A stretch of 64,000 bases of DNA from Epiperipatus broadwayi (GCA_028023455.1 JAQFVV010000021.1:4056853-4120852), one strand, 5' to 3'; positions 11,230-23,962 are shown, counted from the first letter of the stretch. The notes: generated by a model from the sequence alone, not told the origin. Program-made: numbers and translations.

Positions 11230-14110
11230 ATAGAGTAGGCAGATATGCACTATTAAAAATCCAACTTCTCCTTAGATATTTTTCATGACTGCCAGCCCAA
11301 GTCACTAGCTCATTGAGTAGCAGAGGTTTTAAACTATATTTATTAAAATATATCAATAAAGATTAAAAAAATAAATAAATAATTAGGTCACTGTCAGTAT
11401 TAATAACACAAAAGCTTTTATTTACGTATATATGTGATAACACACAAACTTAAAAAAAAAGAATTATTATATAAAAAAAAATTGTTTTATTTTGTTTCAT
11501 TATTATTATTTTTATTTGTTTATAGCTTTAATTTCTAAATTTAGAATGTTGAGCGTAGGTAGACCACCCAAATGACGCCTTTAAAAGATCTTCAAGGCAC
11601 TTGACTCCAGGCTAAAGGTCCTCAACCACGCCAATGCTCACTTCCAGATATATATCCGCAACCAATGCAATGTGAAGATGTTAGCATCAAATCATGCTGA
11701 CAGGAATGTGCATCTGACAGCGTGATATTATTTGAAGAAACATGATCTTCATCCAATACAGGAATGTACTTCTGTCTGGCTAAGGAATCATGCATGTAAT
11801 ATAAAAAGAAAAATGCTATGTATGGATGGGAGAGCAGTCTATCTTGCTATCTTATCATCACAATCCATAGAGCTGGAATGGGTTAATGGTGCAGGAAATA
11901 TGTCTGCGTCCATTGCAACAGTATGACTACCTCTTTGGGGTCATGCATTCAGTTGGACTCATCGCCCTTATGTGCTAACACACTTCATACATTGATGCAA
12001 ATGTCCATATATCTCTCCACCAGCATTGACACAACTACGAAACAAATAATCTGAAGTCAAAACCCCTAATTCAAACAAGGATAAATGACTACCTACATTC
12101 GACTTACATTAAATTTAATAATTTAATAAAAAAAAATCTTTATTTTAAGGTTTTAAATCATTTTTAAATGACACACTATATTTAACTTTTTTTTTTACCA
12201 CAAATACTATTTTAACCTATTTTAAAATTTAATAATGCACAAATAACGATATGTGTTTCTATTTGTAAATTCAAGTTTGCAATCGCAAACCCCTACCCTA
12301 TTACAAACAGATCTTATTAAGCATGAATACAAAAAAAAAATACAATACATATTTTAAGAGATTATGTTTTAAACTTTAGCTATTACTTTTAACATTGCAA
12401 GATTTAAAATAAATAAGAAATAAAGTTCATGTTTGCTCCAGAGAGAAAGTCTATAGTTCATTTTAAAGATAAATAAAGTTCGAAGATTTTTTAAATTTAA
12501 GAGAGTTTATATTTCATTTTATCACTTCTAAATTTGTACCTTCCTTTATCCGTGCTCGTTCGTTCACGACAAAGATCTAATTTATGCAAGGACGATGACG
12601 ATTTATGAAGCTTGACGGGAATTTCTGCATATGGCACCAGTAGTTCAATCCTGGGATTCGTGAAGATGAAAGCTGCCTTCGGCCAGCTGCACCAAAGGAA
12701 GCACGATGAAGCTGATTACATTTTTGGTGATGGAGATAACTTTTAAAATTTTTATTTTTACTTTCAGCAAATACAAATGAATTCAAAACTTTAATTTTCT
12801 GATTCTCTCTAATTAATTATTTATTTTGGATTTTCTTTTTATAGTCCTGAGGCATCTTATCTCTGGAATGCATGGATCTATCAAACATATTCCATATCTG
12901 TATTCCATTGGTTCATTGAGTTTGTGGCCAAGTAGATTTGGGGTTTATGACTAAGTAGGTTTTGGATTTTCCACTGAGGTCTGTGTCTATATCTTTGGGT
13001 GGGAAAAGCAAGTCTTTTATTTCTATTCCCAGACTCTTATCTCTTTTCAATGGTCATTTTGCCCTAAGGATCTGTTTGTAATTTTTATTTTTAAGATTAA
13101 AAACTCTCTTCGTTATTTTTAAAAGGGTTTTTATTATATTTTATTTAAAGATTAGAATCTTTACTTCGATTGTATAATTTTTTTAAAGCTTATTTTATTT
13201 TAATATTTAAATCAAACATTTTAATAAATTAATAATTCGTTACTTGTGCATTTTGAACGTTTGTGCTTTTAATTCAGTATTAGATATTTACAAAAAAATC
13301 AAGTATTAAAATTTAAATGAAACACACACACACATATATATATATATATCCCATTACAATATATATTATTTATTTGTTAATGTATAAAAAAGCAGGAGTT
13401 AAAATATAATCTATCTTGTCGATATATATTTTTTGGCTGTGTATATCACTAATTAGCATGGGTATTATCGTTTGTTTGTTTGTTACTTCATATATGTGTT
13501 TCGTGTTTATATACCCATAGTCAGCTGTATTAGGTTATACAGTAAGAAACGAATTGAAGGAAGGGGATGTGCTGTTATTTTTAAGTAATGTATTATAGAT
13601 TAGATTCTTTCAATTCTTTTGTGTTATCATTATTATAATTATTTTTTGTTTGTTTTTTATTTCTAATTAAGATTAGTAAAATAAGTTTTTTTATTGTATT
13701 TAGTCAATAACTGGCGTTAAATGTTTCTACTCACTTTATTTCATAGTTAATATGAATAATATATGAATTTATTGTAAGATAGGCTATTCATCTTGAGAAT
13801 TAGACTAATAGAGCTAGCACATAGAGTAACCTGTAAGAGAATGTTGGATGTATCTCTCAATGAGAATCTTATAGGGCTTCTTTCAATAAAAGTGGCCCTT
13901 AAAGCTCCTAGAGCTTTATAAAATGCTTTACTTTGGCTAAGTTTGGTCAACCCTGGTGGAGATGGTGATTCAAATAGAATGATTAGGAAATATAACTGAT
14001 GGCTGTCAGTTTAATCCCCCTCTTAGCAATGTAGTTAATAAAATTAGTTATTTCACTCTGCCTTATCATCTAGTTAAGTTACCGAGTTTGAACTTATATA
14101 GGTAGCAAAT
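11230..14110. other. AT-rich DNA with two unassigned islets
   Basis: 11545-12060 and 12560-12740 are less AT-rich than their surroundings. Their open frames (11732-11926 on plus, 12577-12786 on minus) contain no motif I recognise. The rest is A/T runs with a CA/TA microsatellite at 13320-13350. Nothing else supportable was seen. Confidence 0.35.
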
Positions 14111-14114
14111 TAAT

Positions 14115-14305
14115 CAAACACTTTTACATATATTTGGTCATATGTTTATGATTTCATCCCTCCACAAAGTGTTAAAAGCAGATAGAAATCAGTTCTTACA
14201 TCGCATGAGAGTGGTGTAATGAAAATTATACCACAGAAATATTATTCATAATTGGATTATCTCTAGAGTAATGATTGACTAAGAAAAATTATTAATAGAC
14301 CACCC
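14115..14305 (+). repeat. Family G partial copy
   Basis: Contains GGTCATATGTTTATGATTTC, GATAGAAATCAGTTCTTAC, AGAGTGGTGTAATGAAAATT and ATTATTCAT..TTGGATTATCTCTAG, the G right-arm order. The hammerhead portion is missing. Confidence 0.65.
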
Positions 14306-14528
14306 CTTATGTTTAGCACTTATCTTTACACTGCTTTTTGATTTTATCCAAAGTTGTCAAAAGTCACACCTTTGATAAACTGCAAAATTTTTCATAAGCG
14401 AGCTACAATCACTTTTTCTATAAGATTATAATTAAAAAGAAAAAAAAGGGTTAAAAATTGAACCCTTTCTTTTTTGCTTTTATTATAAATTCAATTCTTA
14501 TTTTACTGTACATTGTATTTTAAACCAC

Positions 14529-14705
14529 TAAACATCACATGATCACCATTTCTTATGCTTGCTCATAACTGTTATTAAAACAGGTAAAACTCTCCATATA
14601 GTCGTGCCACTCAGTGCAAGCCAGAGTAATTAATGGATGCCAGAAGGCTTGTGTGTAAAATCCCTATCTAGTTTCTACTTTATTAATTTTTATCCCAGGT
14701 AAGTA
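14529..14705. repeat. Family A left-arm copy
   Basis: Reads ACATCACATGATCACCATTT, CTTGCTCATAACTG, TTATTAAAACAGG, CTCTCCATATAGT, GTGCCACTCAGTGCAAGCC, AATGGATGCCAGAAGGCTTG, AAAATCCCTATCTAGT, then diverges before the ribozyme segment. Confidence 0.8.
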
Positions 14706-15534
14706 TGTTGCTCCATTTTTTTATGCACTATGTTCCCCATCTTCTCTCTTTTTTTTCTCATTTTCAAATTTATTAAAATTATCATCAATATCTATAATTT
14801 TTTTAAATAAATTTTAATATATATTTTTTGTCCTTTTTTATATAGGTCTAGACTGAGATATTTCATATCCAATATTTAGTTTTAATAATTTATTTTCTAG
14901 TTCTCTTTAAAAATAATATAAACAATAAATATAATAAAAGAAAACCCTGCTTGAGGCCTATTTCACTTATTACCCTACCTGATTCATAATCCCCTAATTG
15001 ATATATATAATAATTTTCCTCATATAGTTTTTCCAATAGTTGTAATAAACCTTTTTCCAATGTCGCCTATCCTTCCGATGTGCTGCCATCTTTAGGTAAT
15101 ATTTAGAAATAAAAATAATAATAGCAGTATTCATATATGATTATACACATTGCACTGACTATATATAAACAATCGGTATGGTAAACATATATACAAAATG
15201 TTAGAAATACAACCATATATATTTAATAATTTGCTAAAACTATTTGATTGGAAGAACAGAAAATAAATTTGACAAAATAAAAATATAAAAAAATAAACAA
15301 ATCTACAAGCGGTTAATTCTAATAATTTTTGAAGAATAGATGATATTATTGTATATTGTGTAATCTATGAAACACCCACGCACACACAAATAAAAAATAT
15401 GAAATATAATCTTACTGGTTGAACATAATTATTATTTAATTAAAATATTTATTAATTAAATATATATATATATGTTATGTTTTACGATAATACTATTTTA
15501 AAAAAATTACAGTGATTTTGTTTAGATTTAGTTT

Positions 15535-15620
15535 GCGCAGTTAGTAGCATCTCGTTATCAAAAAAGTCCTAGGATCGATTCTTGCGGTCTCTAACTTTTT
15601 GTGAACTTTCGAATAATAAA
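15535..15620 (+). repeat. tRNA-related SINE-like repeat, second family
   Basis: AGTTAGTAGCATCTCG (A-box-like), CCTAGGATCGATTCTTG (B-box-like) and a tail TTTTGTGAACTTTCGAATAATAAAG. The tail resembles those at 24.4, 49.3 and 52.3 kb, which read CTTATGGACTCCCGAAGAATAATG or similar. Confidence 0.55.
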
Positions 15621-15717
15621 GCTATTAGCGTCATTTTACTTTTTTTATTGATGAAAAAAATAACAGATGTACTGGATTTATTTTTACAGTATAAAAAAAA
15701 ATTATACTCACTCAAAA

Positions 15718-16010
15718 AAGTATAGGGGATTTGAACCCAGACTTTCAAGCACTCTTCAACTATCCACACTATCTCATATCACTGATGTAATCACCAGAAT
15801 ACGTAGTTCGTGCTGAACCAGCACGCATCAGTTGGTTCAGCATGAAATACATATATTGGTGATTATTCATCTTTTCTACATGTGTGTGGTCATGTGCATC
15901 CGTGATATGAAATAGTGTGGATAGTTGAAGGTTTCTTGAAAGGTTGTGTTCAAATACCCTATATTTACAATTAAGCTCCAAGTATATGAAGAATGCCTGT
16001 ATTTTAAATC
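15718..16010. repeat. Family B foldback with collapsed centre
   Basis: Left arm on the minus strand: GGGGATTTGAACCCAGACTT, CTATCCACACTATCTCATA, then the hammerhead arm. It passes directly, without spacer, into a right arm on the plus strand: TTGGTTCAGCATGAAATAC, ACATGTGTGTGGTCATGTG, GTGGATAGTTGAAGG, TGTGTTCAAATACCC. The outer words TTACAATTAAGCTCCAAGTATATGAA match 56.05 kb. Pol III-like boxes sit at both outer ends. Confidence 0.8.
15789..15850 (-). ncRNA. Hammerhead ribozyme variant, family B
   Basis: Minus strand: ACCAA, CUGAUGC (last A of the core is C), stem II GUGCU/AGCAC fully paired around GGUUC, GAAC in place of GAAA, UACGUAUUCUGG. The structure is kept but two essential core bases have changed, so it is probably dead. 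Confidence 0.6.
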
Positions 16011-16014
16011 TTGA

Positions 16015-16850
16015 CTTTTAAAAAAAATGTTTCATTTAAATATGCAGATTTAAATCAGATATATCACCTGAGAAAAAATAGTGTTAATAGATAATATTGG
16101 ATTTATCCGTGTTACTAATTGTTAAAATAACTTAATGTAAGTACAGTTGTTCCTTTTTATCTACGGACTTTTCACCCACAATTTTAATTAGTCACAGTTT
16201 GAAAAAGCATTAAATAGGGGAGGGGGGGTCTCACCGTGTACTCTTAATCAGTGATAAATCTATTTTACTCTCTGAATTTATATATATATAAAATATTTTG
16301 ATAAATGTTAGATACACATCGTATAGAGATCATTTCCCCTATGGCAGATATAATTAAGTAGTAGAAAAAACTTCATATTCATCATAGGAATCATTTGTGA
16401 TATTTGCCATTCCATAGTAGACATCGTAAGCTTTAAGGAATCCTTTTCACTATTGGCATATGCCCATATTTAAATAATCAGTGAAACAATGTAGAACGTG
16501 CTAATAAAATTTTAAAGACCATTCATGACATAGATAGTTTTTTAATATTTCTAACTGTAATTATTATCCAGTTTTAAACAAATTACGTTTTTGATGTTAT
16601 CTCTTTAACTTGCACTTTAATTAATGCAAAGAAAAGAAGGAGTGCTACTTTATAAGAATGTTCAAGAATATAAAGTCAGGTGTATTTTTAACATTTGTGT
16701 GGTCATTCTTCCTCTTCAGATATATAATGAATTGATGTCTAATTTAATACATCTTTTGTTACAAATTAATGACACATTTATTTTACTAAAGATATGTATA
16801 TATGAAAATATCTCGGTGCATAACATTAGCTGAAAATTTAAATACAACAA
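16015..16850. other. AT-rich DNA, no feature
   Basis: A poly-G stretch near 16220 and TA-rich runs. The open frame at 16624-16833 has no recognisable domain. Confidence 0.5.
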
Positions 16851-16851
16851 T

Positions 16852-17001
16852 GTTCAAATTTATCTCCCAAACATTAGGTTTTTTCAGCAACGCCCTCTGT
16901 GAATAAAGTCTGAACTTCGAACAGCTGTTTGAAGTTCAGACTATATTTATTCACAAAGAGCACTGCTGATAAAACGTAATGTTTAGAAGGATGATTTGAA
17001 C
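16852..17001. mobile_element. 150-bp palindromic MITE
   Basis: Near-complete inverted repeat: the left arm begins GTTCAAAT..ATCTCCCAAACATTA and runs to AGTCTGAACTTC. The right arm begins GAAGTTCAGACT and ends TGTTTAGAAGGATGATTTGAAC. The centre is about 11 bp. No coding capacity. The family is unknown to me. Confidence 0.8.
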
Positions 17002-17004
17002 ATT

Positions 17005-18605
17005 TATATATATCCGAGACCTTTTAAAGCATATCTTAGATCAGGTATTGTCTACTTTTTTGTATTCTAGGACACATTGAATAATAGTTGTCTTGGACCA
17101 TACATTAAATACATAAACATAATTGAAAGTGCTCGAGAAGGAAAAAAAAAAATCCTTACATAATTTTGTGACATCTACTAATCACAGATAATCAGAAATA
17201 TTCACCCACAATAATCCTAATTATACAATGTCACATTCTGAGAGTCTTTTAAAATCATTGAGCAGGTTTCAAGTTTATGATAACTAATATAGTAAATGTC
17301 CATAATTAAGTAATAAATATCATCATAAATGAAAATGAATAAAGTCCACTATGCTATTCTTTCATATAAATTATAATAAAGCATCATTGATTTATATATA
17401 TATTATAATAAAAATAAAAAAAGAACAACATAAAACTAATGGGATATTTGGCATTGTATTTGAGAGATTTTAGTCACATTGTGATCTAATTAAAAAAAAT
17501 ACACACACATAATGTTGTAAGTACGTTTATGGTTTTGTGTTAGTCACATTCATAGCCATCCTGGGCCACATACATCCCACAGATTGGACATTCTTATTTA
17601 AAGATGTACATATTTTTCTACAAACATACCTACCAATTAATAAATAAGAAAGTCCAATCTTTAATTTTAATAAATAAAACCCATGACATACTTTTTTCTT
17701 TCCAAATCTTGTTTTATTATATGAATCACTTCCTTTCATATTTTTACATACATCTTCTTTACATTTCCATCATCTTCTGTGATCATTTTCAAGAATCATT
17801 CTTACAAAATCATACAGAGTGTAATAGCATAATAAAAACTTCATAATTTATACTTTTTTTTCTTTTTTTTATCTACCTTCACATCAATAGATATACTTTT
17901 ATATCTTCCTATTATAAACTTTCTATAATTTAATTTTTCTATGTCTCTCATTTTTAAAAACTAACAATTAACTTTTTAAAAAATATGGACATTATATATT
18001 TACCTTTATCATTAATTATTTATTTATGTCCTATAATTGCTTAGATACCAAATATTTACAATTATTCTTATTTAACCTATTTTTTAAATGTATAGATATT
18101 CTTTAATTAATCTTTCTTTATATACTTTAACATTTTCTAGCATTTTCCTCTCCAAATTATAAATAAATTAGAAATTGTAATAGTAATAATATAGCAGCAG
18201 GTCTTTAATCTAGAGTCATCCATAATACAATAATCAATGACGAACAGATCATAGTAAGTACATTTAAATCTCCATCTCCCAAATAGTTTTTGACTTTAGC
18301 CTCTATCAGTGAATCTAGAGATTCAGAGCAGAAAGTAATGTACTTACACATCTAATGACCATTTTTTGCCATTTTACTATTTAAGCTAAATACCTGAAAT
18401 TTAAAGTGTCAAAACTTAGACAACCTAGTTGAATTGTTATATAGATCAGATTCTGATTAGCTATATAATCTATATCTTATCTTATATATAAAATTCCTAT
18501 TTTCTCTGTTTTCTGATTGGAGAATGCATGTTTGTTCATAAAGCTCTGACATACCAAATTCACAACTAATTATAAAAAAAAACTTATGTTTGTCTGCATT
18601 ATAAA
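17005..18605. other. AT-rich DNA, no gene
   Basis: Long TA-rich runs with short unrelated open frames on both strands (17527-17739, 17604-17846) that overlap each other and show no domain. TGTTCATAAAGCTCTGACATACC near 18530 resembles nothing assigned. Confidence 0.45.
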
Positions 18606-18677
18606 GAATGTATTATGCAAAGGTTATTAAAACAGGCAAAACTCATTATACATATTGCCACGCACAATAAGCTAGAA

Positions 18678-19757
18678 CAGTGGTCCCCAACCTTTTTGCA
18701 CTTAAGAGCACATTCTTTAACCCTTTTCCTGCCTCTTACGAGGCATCTGACGTCACTCTAACTCTGCCAGTTCTTATGCTAAAATATTTGTTTGACAGGT
18801 ATTGATTAGGTTTTTAAAAGTTCTGTAAGATGGTGCCCTCTTCCGAATTATTTTACAAGTAAAAAATTAAAAACCGCATTTAAACATAAACAAAGAAAGA
18901 ACATTGTCAGTGATTGGTTGTCAGTGAGCTCTCAGCCAAAAAGACATTCTGATTGGCTGGAAAGAACAAAGAAACCCCTGATCAAGAAAATAAAGAAAAC
19001 CTGAGATTTTCATTTCGAATTGATTTAAGTATTTAAAAAGTATAATTTGAGAAATTAAAATAATTTTTAAAAAATAAACTAAAAAACAAAATTATTTTCA
19101 AAAAATATTGAAGATTTTAGTAAAAATATTTAAGATTTAGCAAAAAAATCTTTACTTTTTGATATTAACATTGAAAACGTTTGCGTCACACTTTTTGTTT
19201 AGACATTGATCACTTTTTGTTTAGACATTCGCTTTATATTTGCCGAAATTGAATATATTTTATAATAAATAAATAACAATTTATTTTTGAAAGAACTTTC
19301 GTTCTCTTTCATAACCTGAAAAATTAGTAATATACTTTTTATAAACGTATCTGAGTTGAATTTAATATTATAGGCGAATATGTTTTAACAATAGGCTTTG
19401 TCTTCAGTTTGTGAGTTGGCCAATTAAAAGATTTGATTTTTACCTCATACAACCAATAATATAATTAGCGGTTTAAGGGTTAATACTGGCCAGGTGGTGG
19501 GCACCATTTATTTTTTCAATGTAAATTTTTAGTTGGATATTGTTAATAATACACATAAGGTACAAAAAAATATTTATTTCAAAAATAAAATTTTAACATT
19601 TGATTACAATATAACACAATAATTTATAAGAAATTTTAGAAATTAAATTTATTTGTATCAGATAAATATTTTTTCATCATGTTTGGATAGTGGCGGGCAG
19701 ACGTAAAATGGTCTGCGGGCACCATGGTGCCCACAGGCATAGGGTTGGGGACCCCTG
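18678..19757. mobile_element. hAT element inserted in family A copy
   Basis: Termini CAGTGGTCCCCAACC and, inverted, CAGGGGTCCCCAACC are typical of Charlie-like hAT elements. A perfect 8-bp target duplication AGCTAGAA lies at 18670-18677 and 19758-19765. Of the 1080 bp, 759 are a nested piggyBac-like insertion, so the hAT itself is about 320 bp and non-coding. Subterminal GGTGGGCACCATT and GTCTGCGGGCACCATGG blocks are in mirror orientation. Confidence 0.92.
18721..19479. mobile_element. piggyBac-like non-autonomous element nested in the hAT
   Basis: Flanked by TTAA at 18717-18720 and 19480-19483. Ends read CCCTTTTCCTGCC and, inverted, CCCTTAAACCGCT, matching the CCCTT start of many piggyBac ends. 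No transposase frame is present. Inside are ATTGGTTG and ATTGGCTGG words and AT runs. Confidence 0.75.
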
Positions 19758-19820
19758 AGCTAGAATAATCAATGGATGCCAAAAGGCTTGTGCATAAAAT
19801 CCCCATCTAGTACCTACTCA

Positions 19821-19872
19821 TCCAATATCCCCAGACTAGTTTCTGGCTTGTAGCCTTCATCAGTGAGAATGT
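19821..19872 (-). ncRNA. Hammerhead ribozyme-like motif, family A
   Basis: Minus strand: UCUCA, CUGAUGA, stem II GGC/GCC around UACAA with an A-A mismatch at the base, GAAA, stem III A-C-UA-G-U, C at H17, UGGGG pairing back to UCUCA. The fixed core is intact. The mismatch next to the core is shared by all A copies and may reduce activity. Confidence 0.65.
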
Positions 19873-20104
19873 ATAGTGAGTTTTTCCTGTTTTAATAACA
19901 GTTATAAGCAAGCATAAGAAATGGTGATCATGTGATGTTTATTATGCAAAGGTAGTAATCCTGCCATTAATAGTTTTTCATAATGCTATCAAATTCACAT
20001 ATCAAATATAATATATATATTTAAAAATATTAATTTTAATTCAGAGGCTTCATTTGATTATGAGCATTTTATTCAGATCAAGTAATTTTACAAAGCAAAA
20101 AAAA

Positions 20105-20480
20105 AAATTTGCTAAAAGAACCAATTAAAAAAAAATATTGCAAAAATGTAATTCCAACAATTAATAAGCCATAATATAAAAACGACGGCCTTTTAGGTTA
20201 CATTTATCAAATTTATTTATATAATATTAAAATCTTTTGTTTAATTTGCATTAAATCTTTAAAAAAAATTGTTAAAGCATCCAATTAAGAAAAATGTTAG
20301 CCTTTCCAAAGGCTGGGAATGACGGCCTTTCAGATCGGCTAGGAAGTAATTCACCATTAGTAATAGAATGACCTTTGTACATTTACCCACATTATTTTAT
20401 ATAATATTAAAATGTTTCATCTAATTTATATTAAATTTTTTAAAACTTTGTTAAAACAACCAATTAAAAAAAACACAGCC
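20105..20480. repeat. Diverged tandem repeat, about 160-180 bp period
   Basis: Three blocks ending AAAGAACCAATTAAAA, AAAGCATCCAATTAAG and AAACAACCAATTAAAA (about 20115, 20273, 20452) are preceded by TTTATATAATATTAAAAT and a GACGGCCTTT or GACCTTTG word. Origin unknown. Confidence 0.6.
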
Positions 20481-20539
20481 TTTCTTGGCCAGGTACTTCT
20501 GGTTTCTTTATAAAATGTAGACATTTTTGAACTCTTGAT

Positions 20540-21190
20540 TAGACAACAAATTATTCAATTCTTTAATGAATAATATTTCTGTAAAGTAATTTTCACTACA
20601 CTAATATCATAAAAGGTAGGGACTGATTTCTATCCACTTTTAACATCTTATGGAGAAATAAAGTCATAAACACATGGTCAAAGACATGTGAAAAGATGTA
20701 CGATCCTTAAGATGCACATTTCATGCTAAATGAGCACTCATCAATTGACCCAGATCACCTCTTATACATATCTTTATCATTGTTTGGGATATATAGTTAC
20801 TACAGTTTAATTGATAAATGTCAAATGTATTGGCCTGACAACTTTGACTCAGACCACTTATGGAAGAAATATTAATAAATTTTTATTAGTCATTCATTAG
20901 ACTAGAGATTATCAACTTAATAAATAATATTTTTGTAGTGTGATTCTTACTATACCATTCTCGTACAAGGGGCTGGTTCAACATGAAATGTGCATTCTGG
21001 GTATTATACGTTTCTTTACATGTCTTTGACCATGTGTTTATGATTGTACCTCTCCACAAGATATTAAAAGTGGATGGAAACCATTTCCTACCTTATATGA
21101 AAGTAGGGTAGTGAAAATTACACTATAGAAATATTATTCATTAAGTACATAATCTCTAGTCTAATGAATGAATAATAAAAATTATTAATA
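20540..21190. repeat. Family G inverted pair
   Basis: The left arm on the minus strand carries a hammerhead remnant and AAGGTAGGGACTGATTTCTATCC-type words. The centre has ATTAGTCATTCATTAGACTAGAGATTAT (20885-20910). The right arm repeats TGGTTCAACATGAAATGTGC, GACCATGTGTTTATGATTG, GTGGATGGAAACC and ends with CTCTAGTCTAATGAATGA. Same architecture as 7.75-8.64 kb. Confidence 0.75.
20701..20757 (-). ncRNA. Hammerhead ribozyme remnant, family G
   Basis: Minus strand: GGGUCAA, UUGAUGA (C to U), stem II GUGCU/AGCAU around CAUUU, GAAA, stem III AUGUGCAU, C, UUAAGG. Stem I keeps UCAA/UUAA partial pairing. The C-to-U change at the first core position argues against activity. Confidence 0.55.
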
Positions 21191-21199
21191 TACTTAATT

Positions 21200-22330
21200 C
21201 TTTAGTTTACACATTTCTCATGCTTAATATAGATGGCACTAGCATAGAGTGCTATTGTATTAGCATATATTGTGTAAAAAATAATTAAGTAATTTGTTGC
21301 TGTTATTATTTCTTATTATAATAATGACATTGTTATAAATAAAACTTAATAAAACCTTATAAAATATATACTTTTAATAACTAAACAAACCTATACTTTT
21401 CAAATAACCTTCAACTTTGGTAATATTGCTTTACAGTGAAATTTTACTAATTTCATTTGCATACTTGCTACTTCTATTATTTCAGATCTATCTATGTAAA
21501 CATGACCTCAATTATAGTGTCAACAAATTGTCCAGGTAAAATTCTTGCTATTGACCTCTGTTAAAATTTCTCCTTGATTACTCATGTTATAAATATAAAA
21601 GTGTATTTAAATATTGGTCTACACACATACAGACACTAATATAACTGATATTACATAAATATCAATGATGCAGAATGATAAAGGATGATTTATTATTATT
21701 ATTGTAGATGTTTAAGTTAGAGAAGCAAATGTGAAGCTTTACTGTGATATATAGTTTAACCAGTTCAATTAACTTGACTTTGCCAACACATACTATGTTC
21801 ATTATCACATTCTTTTTATAAAAGTATAATGGTTTTTTTTATTGCATTTGTTTATAAATCTTTTTGACTTAGTTAAATTTATATAATTGTATTTTCATGT
21901 ATATGTTAATAACCTCAATATGGAAATGGCATTTTTTTAAATGTATATATTAAAAAAATAGCTAACTTCTTTGTTGGTTTTTGAGCAGACAAGAAATCAG
22001 ATAACCTTACACACATATACATTATAATATCTTTCTATATTTTGACCATCTTTTATGGTCATTTACAACAATCATTCCTTTTATTTTATGTTTATTTTTA
22101 TTTTAGTATATGTATTAGGGATTCCACCTTTATTATTATAAGGAGGTTGTCTTGACAACAGTTTGAATATGGGATTGTCTTTAATGATTATATATATTAT
22201 GTATACTTTGCTGTGATATACTTTTCTTTTGTAATAGCAAAGTATATATATATATTATAAAGAAATCAAGTCATATGTCACATGACCTAATTTAATAAGC
22301 TTGTATTTCAAATGTTATATGGATGTCTGA
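21200..22330. other. AT-rich DNA, no feature
   Basis: Only AT-rich sequence with TA microsatellite patches. No convincing frame or repeat end was seen. Confidence 0.5.
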
Positions 22331-22379
22331 AAATTTCAGATTTTCTGCTTAGTAGTTATCTATTAGATAATGCTTGAGT

Positions 22380-22500
22380 ATCCTAGCACCTGACTGAGGA
22401 AGCCAGAATCAGAAACTGATCTGAGATTGGGGATATTCTGAAAAGCTTGTTAAGAGCTATTTGCAAGCTCATTATATAACATATGTATATATATCAATGT
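22380..22500 (+). repeat. Family A/D-like arm with decayed hammerhead
   Basis: CACCTGACTGAGGAAGCCAG, then CAGAAACTGATCTGAGATTG, GGGGATATTCTGAAAAGCTTG, AAGAGCTATTTGCAAGCTCA. The CUGAGGA box and a GAAA box are present, but stem II pairs poorly. The tail matches 28.60 and 44.40 kb. Confidence 0.6.
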
Positions 22501-22509
22501 GAAGATAAA

Positions 22510-22900
22510 TATAAATAAAAAAGAAATGAGCCTTGAAAATAACCATGAAAGGTAATCAAAATATAAGAGATATTAATATGTATAAAAATATAAAAAGAAA
22601 TTGTTCATATAATAAAACAGGATTTCAAAAACAAAGTGTTGAATATTTTATATATTAAATAAATTTATTTTATTATTTAGATCAATTTGTTTAAAACTAT
22701 TTTTTTTTTTTAAATAAGTGTTTTTTATTAGTCAATACATTTTTTTTTTTTATAATAATGTTAAACTGCATAAATAATGAGATATTTATTATATAAATAT
22801 ATAGATTTAAATAAATCTGGAAAGATGTCCATTCCAATAATCATTATTCAGTTGCCATAATATCTAAAAACTTAACAAATCACTCAGTAGCATATATATA
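22510..22900. other. AT-rich DNA, no feature
   Basis: Homopolymer T tracts and TA-rich runs only. Confidence 0.5.
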
Positions 22901-22904
22901 TTAA

Positions 22905-23065
22905 AACCATAAGTGCACATCACAGTTGGTAATGCTTAAAATTGACCAATAGAATATCAACAATATGTTGTCAAGGCTACAACTAGATAATGAATTTTGA
23001 ATGTTGACTTGACAACATATATCTGTTATTTTATTGGTTAATTTTAAGTATTGGTTGGGATGACA
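22905..23065. repeat. Short foldback related to the 32-kb array
   Basis: Left end CTTAAAATTGACCAATAGAATATC and ATGTTGTCAAGGC; right end TTGACTTGACAAC, TGTTATTTTATTGGTTAATTTTAAGTA. The inverted pair uses the same words as 31.93-32.27 kb. Confidence 0.75.
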
Positions 23066-23069
23066 TAAT

Positions 23070-23800
23070 TTATATATATATATATTAAGAAGCATTCACC
23101 ATCATGTACATTGGAACACTACTAATCATTCATGTAAATATAACAATCTTATCTTATATGAATATTGGCATATCAAATAACTTATTGTTAAAGCATGAAT
23201 ATTGAACAATGCAATAATTTTCTATTATTCAGTCTATTCTAATATGGCCATATATGAATCAGGGCAGAGTAAGAAACTTGTTTTATTAATTAACCATTGA
23301 TTAAACAAATATTGCATTGAAATAGGGAATTAGTAGATTAACACATTAAAATATATCTAAAGAAACATTTCAGTAAACAGACATTCTCAGTTGGGAAGGA
23401 TACATGCCAACTTCTTTGCAAGTATGATGACTGAATAATGAATGTTTCTACCAGAAAGATTGGCAATTACATCCTTTGAGATATGTTTATATATATTTCA
23501 CTGTCCATTAATATTTTAAATGTTTGTACATTTTGATATTTAAGAGCCTCATAGTGAAACACTATGGCCTACTCCACCTGTGATTTTAGGATTTAAGTGT
23601 GAATGCGTGATATTTGAATATTTTAAAGATGAGAAATCGACTTATAATTTTTTATTTTAAATAGCCAACTCATCAACAACTCAATTAGCATTCCAATACT
23701 TCTAGATAAACAGGTATCTAGATTAGCAAAAGGATAAAATTCCATGTTATTTATTGGTCAAATACAACACATCTATAAAACTAATAATACACTAGAAATA
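23070..23800. other. AT-rich DNA, no feature
   Basis: No frame, tRNA-like box or repeat end could be supported. Confidence 0.5.
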
Positions 23801-23837
23801 TGATATTTAACATCTTCCATAAGTCAGGGGTTGTCAT

Positions 23838-23962
23838 ATTTCAACAAGCACAGCATCCTTCATTCAATTATAATATTTTTGAAATAAAACTTTTATTTAT
23901 ATTTCAACAAGCACGGACTCCTTCATTCAATTATATTTTTGAAATAAAACTTTTATTTATAT
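23838..23962 (+). repeat. 62-bp tandem duplication
   Basis: TATTTCAACAAGCAC, CCTTCATTCAATTATA, TTTTTGAAATAAAACTTTTA is present twice in direct orientation with few differences. The open frame spanning it shows the same peptide repeat and is not a gene signal. Confidence 0.9.

Larger units (their letters stand above)
18608..19945. repeat. Family A element interrupted by a hAT insertion
   Basis: The left part 18608-18677 has TTATTAAAACAGGCAAAACT and a terminal GTGCAAGCCAGA-like ACAATAAGCTAGAA. The remainder resumes at 19766 with TAATCAATGGATGCC, AAAAGGCTTGTGCATAAAAT, the minus-strand hammerhead arm, and the inverted end CCTGTTTTAATAACAG plus GCATAAGAAATGGTGATCA. Joining the two halves restores the family order. 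Confidence 0.85.
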
